Assembly (NCBI GenBank): GCA_947462535.1 | Contig: CANHPN010000001.1 | Location: 62,001 to 126,000, forward strand | Direction of reading: 5' to 3' | Origin: Akkermansiaceae bacterium | GTDB taxonomy: Bacteria; Verrucomicrobiota; Verrucomicrobiia; Verrucomicrobiales; Akkermansiaceae | DNA length: 64,000 bases | In this document: positions 17,905 to 25,757 of the stretch, piece after piece | How the letters are laid out: every line of letters starts with the position of its first letter | Position numbering within the stretch: the first letter of the stretch is position 1 | Program-made: the position numbers and the translations under genes | Notes under the pieces: model-generated | The model's database searches: none | Told to the model about the DNA's origin: nothing | The model's input: the letters and a program-made list of their open reading frames with translations, nothing else

Positions 17905-18498
17905 TCATTCCGCCAGAGCCTGTTCGATCAGCTTGAGAATAGCGACCCGGCCGGTCCGGTTTTTTGAAGAGCTGGTGATTACTTGCGGAATTCCGGAGAC
18001 GTGCTCGGGCAGGGTCTCGAGAAACGCCTTCACGGTTGCCTGGGTCTTGGTGGGGGTTTGCTTGTCCGCTTTCGTGAAGATCAGGGCGAACGGCACCCTG
18101 CAGTCCAACAGCCAACTGACGAATGAGATATCGATGGGCTGGGGAGTCAGGCGGGAGTCGATCAGGACGAACACCAGCCGGAGATTTTCGCGCTGTTCCA
18201 GATAGTCGCCGACCGATTCGTTGAAATTGATTTTCTCGCTTTTGGTGACTTTGGCGTAGCCGTATCCGGGCAAGTCCACGAGACACCAGGATTCGTTCAT
18301 TACGAAGAAATTGAGGAGCTGGGTTTTCCCCGGAGTGGCGGACACTTTCGCGAGCGCGTCCTTATTGGAGAGCATGTTGATCATCGATGACTTGCCGACG
18401 TTTGACCTGCCGATGAAGGCGAATTCAGGGCGGTTCCAATCTGGTGCCGATTGAAGGTCGCGGGCGCTCATGTTGAAGACGGCGGACTTGAGTTGCAT
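17905..18498 (-). CDS. engB: ribosome biogenesis GTPase EngB/YsxC/YihA
   Basis: A TRAFAC GTPase of 197 residues with all G motifs: GRSNVGKSS (G1), TPGKTQLLNFF (G2 region), DLPGYGYAKV (G3) and FTKADK (G4). EngB takes part in late assembly of the 50S subunit. The start MQLKSAVFNMSARDL at 18498 is preferred; a start at 18528 would lie inside a strong hairpin with a following T-run. It is convergent with the polysaccharide export gene, with only 10 bases between stops. Confidence 0.93.
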   Translation of the reverse strand: MQLKSAVFNMSARDLQSAPDWNRPEFAFIGRSNVGKSSMINMLSNKDALAKVSATPGKTQLLNFFVMNESWCLVDLPGYGYAKVTKSEKINFNESVGDYLEQRENLRLVFVLIDSRLTPQPIDISFVSWLLDCRVPFALIFTKADKQTPTKTQATVKAFLETLPEHVSGIPQVITSSSKNRTGRVAILKLIEQALAE

Positions 18499-18516
18499 GG
18501 ATTTGAATACGAGAAG

Positions 18517-18547
18517 AGGAGCTCCCACGGGAGCTCCTTTTTTGTTT
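18517..18547 (+). terminator. perfect 10-bp hairpin plus T-run, forward orientation
   Basis: AGGAGCTCCC, AC, GGGAGCTCCT followed by six T and then GTTTT reads as a strong intrinsic terminator on the plus strand. It lies just upstream of engB, which runs the other way, so the only plus-strand RNA it could stop is read-through from the polysaccharide operon passing antisense through engB. Confidence 0.7.
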
Positions 18548-18655
18548 TACGGGATGGAGACGGAAGTTGCTGGCCTGGTGCCGATCTTTACGGGATCCGA
18601 GAATCACGTCGAGCCTCAGATTTGGTGCCCCAAAGTTGAATAATTCATGCGTTTT

Positions 18656-18990
18656 TCATTTTCTCAGGAGTTCATGAGAATGCCGGGAGGCCACGGCCTC
18701 GTCATCCTGCAGTCGACGCCCATGCGCGAAACGCGTGCCGCCGATCAGGCAGTTGAGGGAAAAGGCTTTGAGGGCGTCGGCCACCGGCGTGGCGTTAGGG
18801 CTGGTGCGTGGCCTGGGGCAGCTTGCGGCAAGCTCGGTGATCACCCCGCAGTGGTCCAGAATATGATCCCACGCTACCAATCCGCGATACGGGGTGAGCG
18901 CCTCGTCGCTGCCTCGCAGATGAAATTGTCCGCCCGCAGGCAGGAATTTGAAATCCAGTTCTCTACATGTCTCGGTGCTTTTGGGGCCTG
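18656..18990 (-). pseudogene. IS1380/IS4-type transposase, N-terminal remnant
   Basis: The reverse-strand frame entering at about 18990 encodes LDFKFLPAGGQFHLRG, then YRGLVAWDHILDHCG, RPRTSPNATPVADAL and GTRFAHGRRLQDDEAVA, the order and wording of the N-terminus of IS1380-type DDE transposases (GGL, SPNATPV and RFAH-x-RL are typical). The homology stops after about 105 residues, with a stop codon at 18656; the catalytic DDE domain is missing. No start codon remains, because the fragment runs directly from the stop of the ABC ATPase gene at 18991. It is a dead insertion-sequence scar. Confidence 0.75.
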
Positions 18991-19887
18991 TTAATTTGGA
19001 CTTCCCGCGCCGTTGAGGATTTCCATGTAGAGGTCCTCGAGCGAGCGACGGACCGGCGAGAAGGCGCGGACGCGGACGCCGGCGCGGACGAGGGTTTCCA
19101 CCAGCACCGACGGATCGGCTGCGTGGGGCAGGCTGATCCGACCGGTAGAGAGGATTTCGCCGCCCGCGCTGTGGACGATGCCGCAGGCGATGCCCCAGGG
19201 TTCGAGATCGACCTTGAAGACGGGCGTGTCGTCCTGCAAGCCGCCGACGCTGCCTTCGAAAACGCGCTTGCCCTCGCGGAGGATGGCGACGCGATCGCAC
19301 ATGAGCTCCACCTCGGCTAGCAGATGAGAGTTGAACAGGACGGTCATACCTCGCTCGTCGCGGAGCTTGAGGATGAAGTCGCGGAACCACTTGATGCCTT
19401 CCGGGTCGAGTCCGTCTGTGGGCTCGTCGAGCAGCAGGACCTCAGGTTCGGGGAGAAGCGCCTGGGCGAGGGCGAGGCGCTGGCGCATGCCGTGGCTGTA
19501 GGTTCTAACCTTCGAGTGGATCCGCTGGGAGAGACCGACGCGCTCGATCACGGCAAGCGCGGCGGCGGAGTTGAATCCGGCGGAATAGCCCATCAGGATT
19601 TTCAAATTGTCCCAGCCGCTGAGGTAGTCGTAAAACGCGGGCGCTTCGAAGATCGCGCCGACTTTGCGCAAGGCTGGCGAGCGGTCCTTGAGCACGGAAA
19701 CACCGTCGATGGTGACGTCGCCGCGATCGGGCATGACCATGCCGAGAATGATGCCGAGCGAGGTGCTTTTCCCCGCGCCGTTGTGGCCGAGGAGGCCGTA
19801 GATTTCGCCGCGATTGACTTGGAAGGAGACGTCCTCGAGCGCGGGCTTTCCGCTGAATTTCTTGAAAAGTCCGTTGGCGAAAAGCAT
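18991..19887 (-). CDS. ABC transporter ATP-binding protein (NatA/CcmA-like)
   Basis: A 298-residue ATPase for an ABC-2 type transporter. Walker A GHNGAGKST near residue 34, Q-loop region VGAIFEAPAFYDYLSGWDN, signature YSHGMRQRLALA, Walker B VLLLDEPTDGLDP and switch FNSHLL are all intact. The C-terminal 80 residues (PVFKVDLEPWGIACG and following) are the regulatory extension found in NatA/GldA-like ATPases. It sits 13 bases after the prepilin-like gene and its 3' end abuts a transposase remnant, so a permease gene that once followed may have been lost. Confidence 0.85.
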   Translation of the reverse strand: MLFANGLFKKFSGKPALEDVSFQVNRGEIYGLLGHNGAGKSTSLGIILGMVMPDRGDVTIDGVSVLKDRSPALRKVGAIFEAPAFYDYLSGWDNLKILMGYSAGFNSAAALAVIERVGLSQRIHSKVRTYSHGMRQRLALAQALLPEPEVLLLDEPTDGLDPEGIKWFRDFILKLRDERGMTVLFNSHLLAEVELMCDRVAILREGKRVFEGSVGGLQDDTPVFKVDLEPWGIACGIVHSAGGEILSTGRISLPHAADPSVLVETLVRAGVRVRAFSPVRRSLEDLYMEILNGAGSPN

Positions 19888-19900
19888 GGTTAGGAATGAA

Positions 19901-20413
19901 TCAGTTGCCGGCGGCGAAGCGGGGTTTGTTCGAGCTACTAGAGTCGGCGTAGAGGAAATTGGTGCCGCCGGGATGCCAGGATTCCTTGTCGGCGATCAAT
20001 GGAATCTTGTCGGGTTGGTCCTTGATTCCGAAGAAGGAGAGTTGCGAAACATGCAGTCCGTTCTGGGTGGAATTCCACAGGTAGCTGGAGCCGGATTTCT
20101 CGAACTGCGCTTTGTCGGCCGGGCACCGGAAGGCGTCGGGCGCTTCGAGATACGGCAGCAGGACGGTTTCCAAAACTGGCAGGTCTTCCATCTTCGACGC
20201 ACGGCTGGCCGCGAGTTCCGGCATCTTGTCGTTGTGCTCCTGCAGGTAGGTTTGCAGCGCCACTCCGAGCGAGCGGAGCTGGGTGAGGCAGGCCGCTTCG
20301 CGGGATTTCGCGATGAACGACAGGGTCACCGGATAGCCGAAGCCGACGAGCGTGCCGATGATGGCGAGCACGACGAGCATCTCGGTCAGGGTGAATCCGC
20401 GGGTTTTGATCAT
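19901..20413 (-). CDS. type II secretion/type IV pilin-like protein
   Basis: A 170-residue protein with a prepilin leader: MIKTRG then FTLTEMLVVLAIIGTLVGFG, where a prepilin peptidase would cut after Gly and the Phe is methylated; Glu5 is present. The rest is a soluble domain with Cys in FRCPADK and a C-terminal PGGTNFLYADSSS resembling the H-x9-DG tail of the abundant planctomycete/verrucomicrobial pseudopilins. ATG overlaps the stop of the upstream membrane protein by 4 bases. No pilus assembly genes lie nearby. Confidence 0.85.
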   Translation of the reverse strand: MIKTRGFTLTEMLVVLAIIGTLVGFGYPVTLSFIAKSREAACLTQLRSLGVALQTYLQEHNDKMPELAASRASKMEDLPVLETVLLPYLEAPDAFRCPADKAQFEKSGSSYLWNSTQNGLHVSQLSFFGIKDQPDKIPLIADKESWHPGGTNFLYADSSSSNKPRFAAGN

Positions 20414-21039
20414 TGGCGTGGGCCGAATTCGTTGCCGCGGAGACCTTGCATCGTCTCGTTCATCGCTTCCATCAGCGGGGCGAGGTCGAGCTTGGTGTCG
20501 GCGCTGGATTTGTCGAAATAGGCGCGCATGCCTTGCTGGCTGATTTTGTCGAGCAGGTCGGTGCCGAGCTCGTCGGTGCGCGCCATTTCCTCTTCCGTTC
20601 GTCCGCTTTGGATTTCCTTCATGCCTTGCTCGACGAATTTCCTACGCTGCTCGGGCTTCATCGCGTCGAGCGATTCCATAAAGCGGTTCATGGATTCCAC
20701 AATGGTTAGTTCGACGAAGAGGCTCTTTTCGTCCGGGGCGAGCTTGCGGAAAAAATTCTCGCCGGCGCGGTTTTTGCGGTTTTTTTCGCGTTCTTGGAAA
20801 TCGAGGCGGTTGACTAATCCGGCGATGTTGCGGAGTTCCTTCTCGCGGCGCGCGGCCTCGGCGCGGTCCGGAGGGGACGCCTGATCAGACCAGTCGGCGA
20901 AGCCAGCGGCGGCGACCTCGCGGTCGAGCCTTTCCGCAGTGATTTTCTTGGATCCCGCATACGCGCGAACGCCCCAGACGGCTGCCCAGACGACCAGAAG
21001 AACCAGTGCCGCTTTGAAAATCACATCCCGACGTGCCAT
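20410..21039 (-). CDS. single-pass membrane protein of unknown function
   Basis: A 209-residue protein not recognised as any named family. Residues 8-27 (FKAALVLLVVWAAVWGVRAY) form one N-terminal membrane helix; the rest is highly charged and helical, with many Lys/Arg/Glu (REKELRNIAGLVNR, QEREKNRKNRAGENFF) and methionine-rich segments such as MKPEQRRKFVEQGM. It has no cysteines. The stop overlaps the ATG of the pilin-like gene by 4 bases (ATGA), so the two are coupled and probably function together, with the ABC ATPase next. A role as a membrane partner of the pilin or the transporter is only a guess. Confidence 0.7.
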   Translation of the reverse strand: MARRDVIFKAALVLLVVWAAVWGVRAYAGSKKITAERLDREVAAAGFADWSDQASPPDRAEAARREKELRNIAGLVNRLDFQEREKNRKNRAGENFFRKLAPDEKSLFVELTIVESMNRFMESLDAMKPEQRRKFVEQGMKEIQSGRTEEEMARTDELGTDLLDKISQQGMRAYFDKSSADTKLDLAPLMEAMNETMQGLRGNEFGPRQ

Positions 21040-21203
21040 ATGTGCCTGATCCTAGGCCAAGATGAGTCGCGCGCAAGGGGGCAAAGCCGGATCGGCACCA
21101 ACTGGGAGAAATCCACAGGTGGATCCGCATGAGACTTCGCTCCATCTTGAGAAAGCGGCGCTACCTGGGAGGCCGTGGCCGTGGGAAGGATCACCGTAAG
21201 GGG

Positions 21204-21269
21204 TCGAGACCTTCTTTCTTGGAAGCGTAGATGTGGACGGTGTCGTCATCCTCGATGTTGATCTCGGCG
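21204..21269 (-). pseudogene. duplicated fragment of the pnp KH-domain coding region
   Basis: Sixty-six bases match 21774-21839 inside pnp at a constant offset of 570 bases, with about seven mismatches. On the reverse strand the piece still reads EINIEDDDTVHIYASKKEG, against EINIEDDGTVHIYASKQEG in the intact gene. Neither flank is homologous, so this is an isolated 22-codon scrap lying downstream of the pnp terminator. Confidence 0.8.
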
Positions 21270-21380
21270 CATTGTTGTTATTCCAAGGAATGTCATCATG
21301 GTCGAGAAATGTTTGGCAAAGCGACGCGGAGTGTCGCCTTGCCTTGTTGATCGGCTTGGCGGTTGGAGACCGCCGCCACG

Positions 21381-21415
21381 AAAAAGCCGACGCCCCCTTG
21401 TGAGGACGCCGGCTT
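21381..21415 (-). terminator. intrinsic terminator after pnp
   Basis: On the reverse strand GCCGGCGTCC, loop TCACAAGG, GGGCGTCGGC is followed by TTTTT. The ten-base stem contains two G-U-type pairs. It lies 43 bases past the pnp stop codon and would end the rpsO-pnp transcript. Confidence 0.8.
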
Positions 21416-21435
21416 GATGATGGATGAAGAAAGAG

Positions 21436-21457
21436 GCGACAGGAATGTCGCTACTCC
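21436..21457 (-). repeat. REP-like palindromic element directly after the pnp stop
   Basis: The reverse strand reads TAA (pnp stop), then GGAGTAGCGACATTCCTGTC and GC. GCGACA and TGTCGC form a perfect six-base stem around TTCC, preceded by a GTAG/GGAG foot. It matches the element after rimO at 43203-43226 in both foot and stem and in its zero distance from a TAA stop. Confidence 0.6.
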
Positions 21458-23605
21458 TTATTCCGCTGCGACGGGCTGCTGGGCGTCGTGCTCAGCGGCT
21501 TTTTGGTCGCGGAGCCAGGCGCGGCGGGACATTTTCACGCGGCCTTTTTCGTCCACTCCGAGGCACTTGGCGGTGATGACGTCGCCTTTTTTGACGATGT
21601 CTTCAACGTTCTCGGTGCGGCCTTCGGCGAGTTCGGAGACGTGGACGAGTCCGTCTTTGCCAGGGAGCACTTCCATGAAGGCGCCGAACTGGGTGATGGA
21701 AACAACCTTGCCGGTGTAAACCTTGCCCACTTCGATTTCCTGGAACATGCGGTCGATCATCGCCTTGGCGCGATCGAGGCCTTCTTGTTTGGAAGCGTAG
21801 ATGTGCACGGTGCCGTCGTCCTCGATGTTGATCTCGGCACCGGACTCGGCCTGGATGCCCTTGATGTTCTTGCCGCCTGGTCCAATCAGCTCGCCGATGC
21901 GGTCTGCCGGGATCTTGACGGAAACGATGCGCGGGGCGTGCGGGCTGAGCGGCTTGGGCTCGATGATCGACTCGGCCATTTTCTCAAGGATGGCGGTGCG
22001 ACCGGCCTTGGCGATGTGGATCGCTTCTTCAAGCATGGCGAGCGGGAGGCCGGCGAGCTTGAGGTCGAGCTGATAGCCGGTGACACCTTCGCTGGTGCCG
22101 CAGAGCTTGAAGTCCATGTCGCCGTAGAAGTCTTCGGAGCCGATGATGTCCAACAGCATCTTGTGTGACTTCATGGAACCGTCTTCGTTGTTCTCGGTGA
22201 CGAGTCCGACGGAGATGCCGCCGACCGGGCGGATGAGCGGGACACCGGCGTCGAGCAGGGCCATGACGCCCGCACAAACGGAGGCCATCGAGGTGGAACC
22301 GTTCGATTCCATGACTTCCGAGGAAACGCGGATGGCGTAGGGGAAGACGGTTTCGTCAGGGATGACTGGCTCGATGGAGCGCTCAGCGAGCGAACCGTGG
22401 CCGATTTCGCGGCGGTTGATGCCACCCATGCGTCCGCATTCGCCGACGGAGAATGGAGGGAAGTTGTAGTGGAGGATAAAGCGCTTCTCGTCTTCGCCAC
22501 CGGCGTAGTTGTCGAAGTGTTGCTTCTCGTCGGCGGGTGCCAACGTGGTGATGGCGAGCGCTTGGGTTTCTCCGCGGGAGAAAATGGCGGAACCGTGAAC
22601 GCGTGGCAGGGTGCCGACTTCTCCGTAGAGAGTGCGGAGGTCGCCGATGCTGCGGCCGTCGGCGCGGACACCTTTTTCCATGATGGAAATGCGGAACGCC
22701 TTCTTCTGAAGGTATTCGAAGGCTTGCTCGACGTCGAAGTCGGTCGCTTCCGGAGCGCGCTCCTTGATGGCCTTTTCAACTTCGTCGCGGAGGGCGCCGA
22801 CTTTCTTGGCACGCTCGGTTTTTGATGGCGCGTAGATGGCGGCTTCGATGCGGGCGCCGGCGATTTCATAAGCGATCTCGAGCAGGTTTTCCTTGGCGAG
22901 GGTGAGTTCGTAGGAACGCTTTTCCTTGCCGGCGAGTTTCGCGAGTTCTTCCTGGGCGGCGACGAGTTTGACGACGGCGGCCTGGGCGAAGTGAAGAGCC
23001 TTGATGAATTCGTCTTCCGGGAGCTCGTCGGCTTGGCCTTCGATCATGATGACGTTGGTCTTGTCGCCGACGTAAATGAGGTCGAGATCGCTGTCAGCGC
23101 GCTCGTCGTGGGTCGGGTTGATGACGAATTGTCCGTCCACTCGGCCAACGCGCACCGCACCGATCGGGCCGGCGAATGGGATGTCGGAAAGGCAGAGGGC
23201 GGCGGAGGCACCGTTCATCGCGAGGATGTCGGAGTCGTTCACGCCATCGGCGCTGAGCAGGATGGCGACGATCTGGGTTTCGTAGAGGTAACCTTTCGGG
23301 AACAACGGGCGCAGTGGGCGGTCCGTCATGCGGCAGGTGAGGATTTCCTTTTCGGTCGGGCGGCCTTCGCGCTTGAAGTAGCCGCCTGGGAAGACGCCGG
23401 CAGCGGTGGCTTTTTCCTTATATTCCACGGAAAGTGGGAACCAAGTCTGGCCGGGCTTCACTTTCGTGGAGGAAACGGCGGTGACGAGGATGATGGTGTC
23501 GCCGCAGCGGACGGTGACGGCGCCATCGGCGAGTTTGGCGATTTTGCCGGTTTCGAACGTCATCGGGTTGGTTCCGACATCGGTCGTGATAGTGTGGATA
23601 TTCAT
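21458..23605 (-). CDS. pnp: polyribonucleotide nucleotidyltransferase
   Basis: A 715-residue PNPase of usual length. It contains two RNase PH domains (the second around RGETQALAITTLAPADEKQ and SMASVCAGVMALLDAGVP) separated by a helical domain, then KH (RIGELIGPGGKNIKGIQ) and S1 (VYTGKVVSITQFGAFMEV). The start is ATG 23605 (MNIHTITTDVG); the frame continues upstream without homology. PNPase degrades RNA 3' to 5' by phosphorolysis and belongs to the RNA degradosome in many bacteria. It follows rpsO on the same strand with 209 bases between, the classic rpsO-pnp order. The leader holds a strong hairpin that could serve RNase-dependent autoregulation, as known in E. coli. Confidence 0.96.
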   Translation of the reverse strand: MNIHTITTDVGTNPMTFETGKIAKLADGAVTVRCGDTIILVTAVSSTKVKPGQTWFPLSVEYKEKATAAGVFPGGYFKREGRPTEKEILTCRMTDRPLRPLFPKGYLYETQIVAILLSADGVNDSDILAMNGASAALCLSDIPFAGPIGAVRVGRVDGQFVINPTHDERADSDLDLIYVGDKTNVIMIEGQADELPEDEFIKALHFAQAAVVKLVAAQEELAKLAGKEKRSYELTLAKENLLEIAYEIAGARIEAAIYAPSKTERAKKVGALRDEVEKAIKERAPEATDFDVEQAFEYLQKKAFRISIMEKGVRADGRSIGDLRTLYGEVGTLPRVHGSAIFSRGETQALAITTLAPADEKQHFDNYAGGEDEKRFILHYNFPPFSVGECGRMGGINRREIGHGSLAERSIEPVIPDETVFPYAIRVSSEVMESNGSTSMASVCAGVMALLDAGVPLIRPVGGISVGLVTENNEDGSMKSHKMLLDIIGSEDFYGDMDFKLCGTSEGVTGYQLDLKLAGLPLAMLEEAIHIAKAGRTAILEKMAESIIEPKPLSPHAPRIVSVKIPADRIGELIGPGGKNIKGIQAESGAEINIEDDGTVHIYASKQEGLDRAKAMIDRMFQEIEVGKVYTGKVVSITQFGAFMEVLPGKDGLVHVSELAEGRTENVEDIVKKGDVITAKCLGVDEKGRVKMSRRAWLRDQKAAEHDAQQPVAAE

Positions 23606-23639
23606 AGTCAGTATTTGTTTTCTTTTTTCAGTGCGTACG

Positions 23640-23666
23640 GCCCGTTCAGCGGGATGCGGAACGGGC
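23640..23666 (-). promoter_or_regulatory. pnp leader hairpin
   Basis: GCCCGTTC and GAACGGGC form a perfect eight-base stem with an 11-base loop, 35 bases upstream of the pnp start. The position is like that of the RNase III-processed stem in the E. coli pnp leader; function here is inferred. Confidence 0.5.
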
Positions 23667-23772
23667 ATTCATCGTTTTCGGACAAAAATCCGCGCCTCGC
23701 ATATTGGCGGGCGGCGGAGGTTTTTTGGCCGGCGACCCAAGCGGAATTTTGGTGCCCGGGCCGTTTCGCGAA

Positions 23773-23800
23773 ACAGCCACTGGGTTTGTCCAGTGGCTGT
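23773..23800 (-). terminator. rpsO-pnp intergenic hairpin, terminator-like
   Basis: ACAGCCACTG and CAGTGGCTGT form a perfect ten-base stem with an eight-base loop, 14 bases after the rpsO stop. Only three T follow on the reverse strand, so it may attenuate or protect the rpsO 3' end rather than fully terminate. Confidence 0.6.
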
Positions 23801-23814
23801 CTTGCGGAGAGTGG

Positions 23815-24072
23815 TTAGCGGCGGAGTCCGAGGCTGGCAATGATCTGCTGATACTTCTCTTCGGAACCCTTCTTGATGTAATCCAGCAACTTGCGGCGCT
23901 GGGAAACGAGGGTCAAAAGGCCACGGCGGGACGAGAAGTCCTTCTTGTGGATGTTCAGGTGATCCGTCAGATGGAAAATCCGCGCGGTGAGGAGGGCCAC
24001 TTGATAAGGGGCGCTGCCGGTGTCACCTTCGTGGAGTTGATATGCTTTGAGGTCGATTTCTTTAGTGCTCAT
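23815..24072 (-). CDS. rpsO: 30S ribosomal protein S15
   Basis: An 85-residue S15, close to the usual 89. [34 protein letters not shown] and [14 protein letters not shown] are the conserved rRNA-binding and helical segments, including the HxxD-type H-KKD-SSRRGL motif. S15 binds the central domain of 16S rRNA early in 30S assembly. It heads the rpsO-pnp unit on the reverse strand; 391 bases without a gene lie upstream and should hold its promoter. Confidence 0.97.
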   Translation of the reverse strand: MSTKEIDLKAYQLHEGDTGSAPYQVALLTARIFHLTDHLNIHKKDFSSRRGLLTLVSQRRKLLDYIKKGSEEKYQQIIASLGLRR

Positions 24073-24217
24073 GGTCGTAGGGGATGGATCCAGCGATTGC
24101 CAGATCGTCCTAAGTTGATGGTTGAGGGCGGAAGAAAGCGTCAGGGCAGGGGATTTGCAAGATAATTGCTGAATGTTCAGGAAGTTTTTAAAAATTCCTG
24201 CGAAGCGCCCAAGTTTA

Positions 24218-24234
24218 CCCGCCCGAAGGGCTAC
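24218..24234 (-). repeat. small GTAG-footed palindrome
   Basis: Reverse strand GTAGCCCTTCGGGCGGG: a GTAG foot followed by GCCC-TTC-GGGC. It resembles the other REP-like elements here but is short enough to be chance. Confidence 0.3.
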
Positions 24235-24428
24235 GCCGGGACGCTCTTTCAGTTAAATCCGCGCTCCAATCTCGATCAATATTGAGAAGATCCACAGCAG
24301 GATCCAGAACTCGACTCCCCAACGGAATCGCCGCCCGCGAAACAGCCTCAAGAGCCATGAGGGCTTGCGGTCAGCCCAGACTCATGCATGCACCATGTCC
24401 ATCCAACAGACCTACGACGGGCAAGGTG

Positions 24429-24456
24429 GTAGTAATGGACTTCAGTCTTGGACTAC
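24429..24456 (-). repeat. REP-like element seven bases after the dapL stop
   Basis: On the reverse strand the dapL TGA is followed by TGCGAAA and then GTAGTCCAAGACTGAAGTCC, ending ATTACTAC so that the outer GTAG pairs with CTAC. The copy after typA (59302-59321) reads GTAGTCCAGGACTTCAGTCC and is also seven bases from its stop codon, after CGAAAAA. Confidence 0.65.
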
Positions 24457-24463
24457 TTTCGCA

Positions 24464-25696
24464 TCACGCCACCAGCGCTTTCAGTCTGCGGCAGACTTCC
24501 TCGACGTTGGCGCGCGAGTTGAAGGCGGAGATCCGGAAGTAACCCTCACCGGCGGAACCGAAGCCGGAGCCGGGGGTGATGACGACCTGCGCCTCACCCA
24601 ACATTTTGTCGAACATGTCCCACGAGCTGAGTCCGGCCGGGCAGCCGACCCAGACGTAGGGCGCGTTCTCACCGCCGAAAACCGGGAGCCCGGCGGCGGC
24701 GGCAGCTTCGCGGAGCAGCTTGGCGTTGCCCATGTAGTGCTCGATGAGGGCGCTGACCTGTTGTGTGCCTTCGGGGGAAAACACGGCGGCGGCGGCTTTT
24801 TGGACCGGGTAGCTGGCACCGTTGAACTTGGTGCTGTGGCGGCGGCTCCAGAGCTGGTGGAGCGGGACGCGCTCGCCGGTGTCGGACTTGCCGCTGACGG
24901 TTTTCGGGATGACGATGTAGGCGCAGCGGACGCCGGTGAAGCCGCCGTTTTTCGAGAAGCTGCGGAACTCGATGGCGCAATCACGCGCACCTTCGATTTC
25001 GAAGATGGAGCGCGGGATTTCCGGGTCCTGGATGAAGGCCTCGTAGGCGGCGTCGAAGAGGATGATCGCGTCGTTTGCGATCGCGTATTTCACCCAGGCT
25101 TCGAGCTGCGCACGGGTAGCCACGGCTCCGGTCGGGTTGTTCGGGAAGCAGAGATAAATTAGGTCGGCGTGCTCTTTGGGAACGTCGGCGACGAACTTGT
25201 TCGCGGCGTTGCACGGCAAATAGAGCAGGCCGGAGTAGGCACCTTTTTCATCCGCGTCGCCGGTGTTGCCGGCCATCACGTTGGTATCGACGTAAACCGG
25301 ATAGACGGGATCGGTGATGGCGATGACATTGCCCTTGCCGAAGATGTCGAGGATGTTGCCGGTGTCGCACTTCGAGCCGTCCGAGATGAAAACCTCGTCG
25401 GCGGAGATGCCGAGATTGGCGAACTGGTTGTCCACGATCGCCTGGCGGAGAAACTCGTAACCCTGCTCCGGACCGTAGCCCTTGAAGGTCTCGCGGCTGG
25501 CCATTTCATCCACGCCTTCGTGCATCGCTTTCACTACGGCGGCGGGCAGCGGCTCGGTCACGTCGCCGATGCCGCAACGGATGATGCGGGCGGCTTTGTC
25601 GGGGTTTTGCTCGGTGTAAACCCGCACCCGGCGGGCGATTTCAGGAAACAGGTAACCGGCTTTGAGCTTGAGGAAATTGGAATTAATCGTGGCCAT
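24464..25696 (-). CDS. dapL: LL-diaminopimelate aminotransferase
   Basis: A 410-residue class I/II PLP aminotransferase, the length of characterised DapL. Signature segments are [68 protein letters not shown] and the PLP lysine in [13 protein letters not shown]. DapL converts L-tetrahydrodipicolinate directly to LL-diaminopimelate with glutamate, giving lysine and peptidoglycan precursors in one step; it is found in plants, Chlamydiae and Verrucomicrobia. The gene is preceded by the decayed isomerase locus and followed by a REP-like element; no other lys/dap gene is nearby. Confidence 0.96.
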   Translation of the reverse strand: MATINSNFLKLKAGYLFPEIARRVRVYTEQNPDKAARIIRCGIGDVTEPLPAAVVKAMHEGVDEMASRETFKGYGPEQGYEFLRQAIVDNQFANLGISADEVFISDGSKCDTGNILDIFGKGNVIAITDPVYPVYVDTNVMAGNTGDADEKGAYSGLLYLPCNAANKFVADVPKEHADLIYLCFPNNPTGAVATRAQLEAWVKYAIANDAIILFDAAYEAFIQDPEIPRSIFEIEGARDCAIEFRSFSKNGGFTGVRCAYIVIPKTVSGKSDTGERVPLHQLWSRRHSTKFNGASYPVQKAAAAVFSPEGTQQVSALIEHYMGNAKLLREAAAAAGLPVFGGENAPYVWVGCPAGLSSWDMFDKMLGEAQVVITPGSGFGSAGEGYFRISAFNSRANVEEVCRRLKALVA

Positions 25697-25757
25697 GCGG
25701 GCGGACGTTTAACGGTCAAAGCGCAACCGCGCAAGGCCGGAGGTGGCTCCTCCCGGA

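Larger units (their letters stand above)
24073..24463. other. 391-bp intergenic region between dapL and rpsO
   Basis: It should contain the rpsO promoter, but no convincing -35/-10 pair was found. It holds a CAGGAA...TTCCTG hairpin at about 24177-24200, two REP-like palindromes (24218-24234 and 24429-24456) and, on the reverse strand at 24253-24381, an open frame without a start codon whose end reads RFRWGVEFWILLWIFSILI, a strongly hydrophobic stretch. The last could be the tail of a lost membrane gene or chance. Confidence 0.5.

Noticed and set aside
18500-18528. ATG 18528 as the engB start
   Set aside because: It lies inside the terminator hairpin and adds ten non-conserved residues; MQLKSAVFNM at 18498 fits the family.
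21488-22168. 226-codon forward frame within pnp
   Set aside because: Antisense shadow of PNPase, and the real gene is complete on the other strand.
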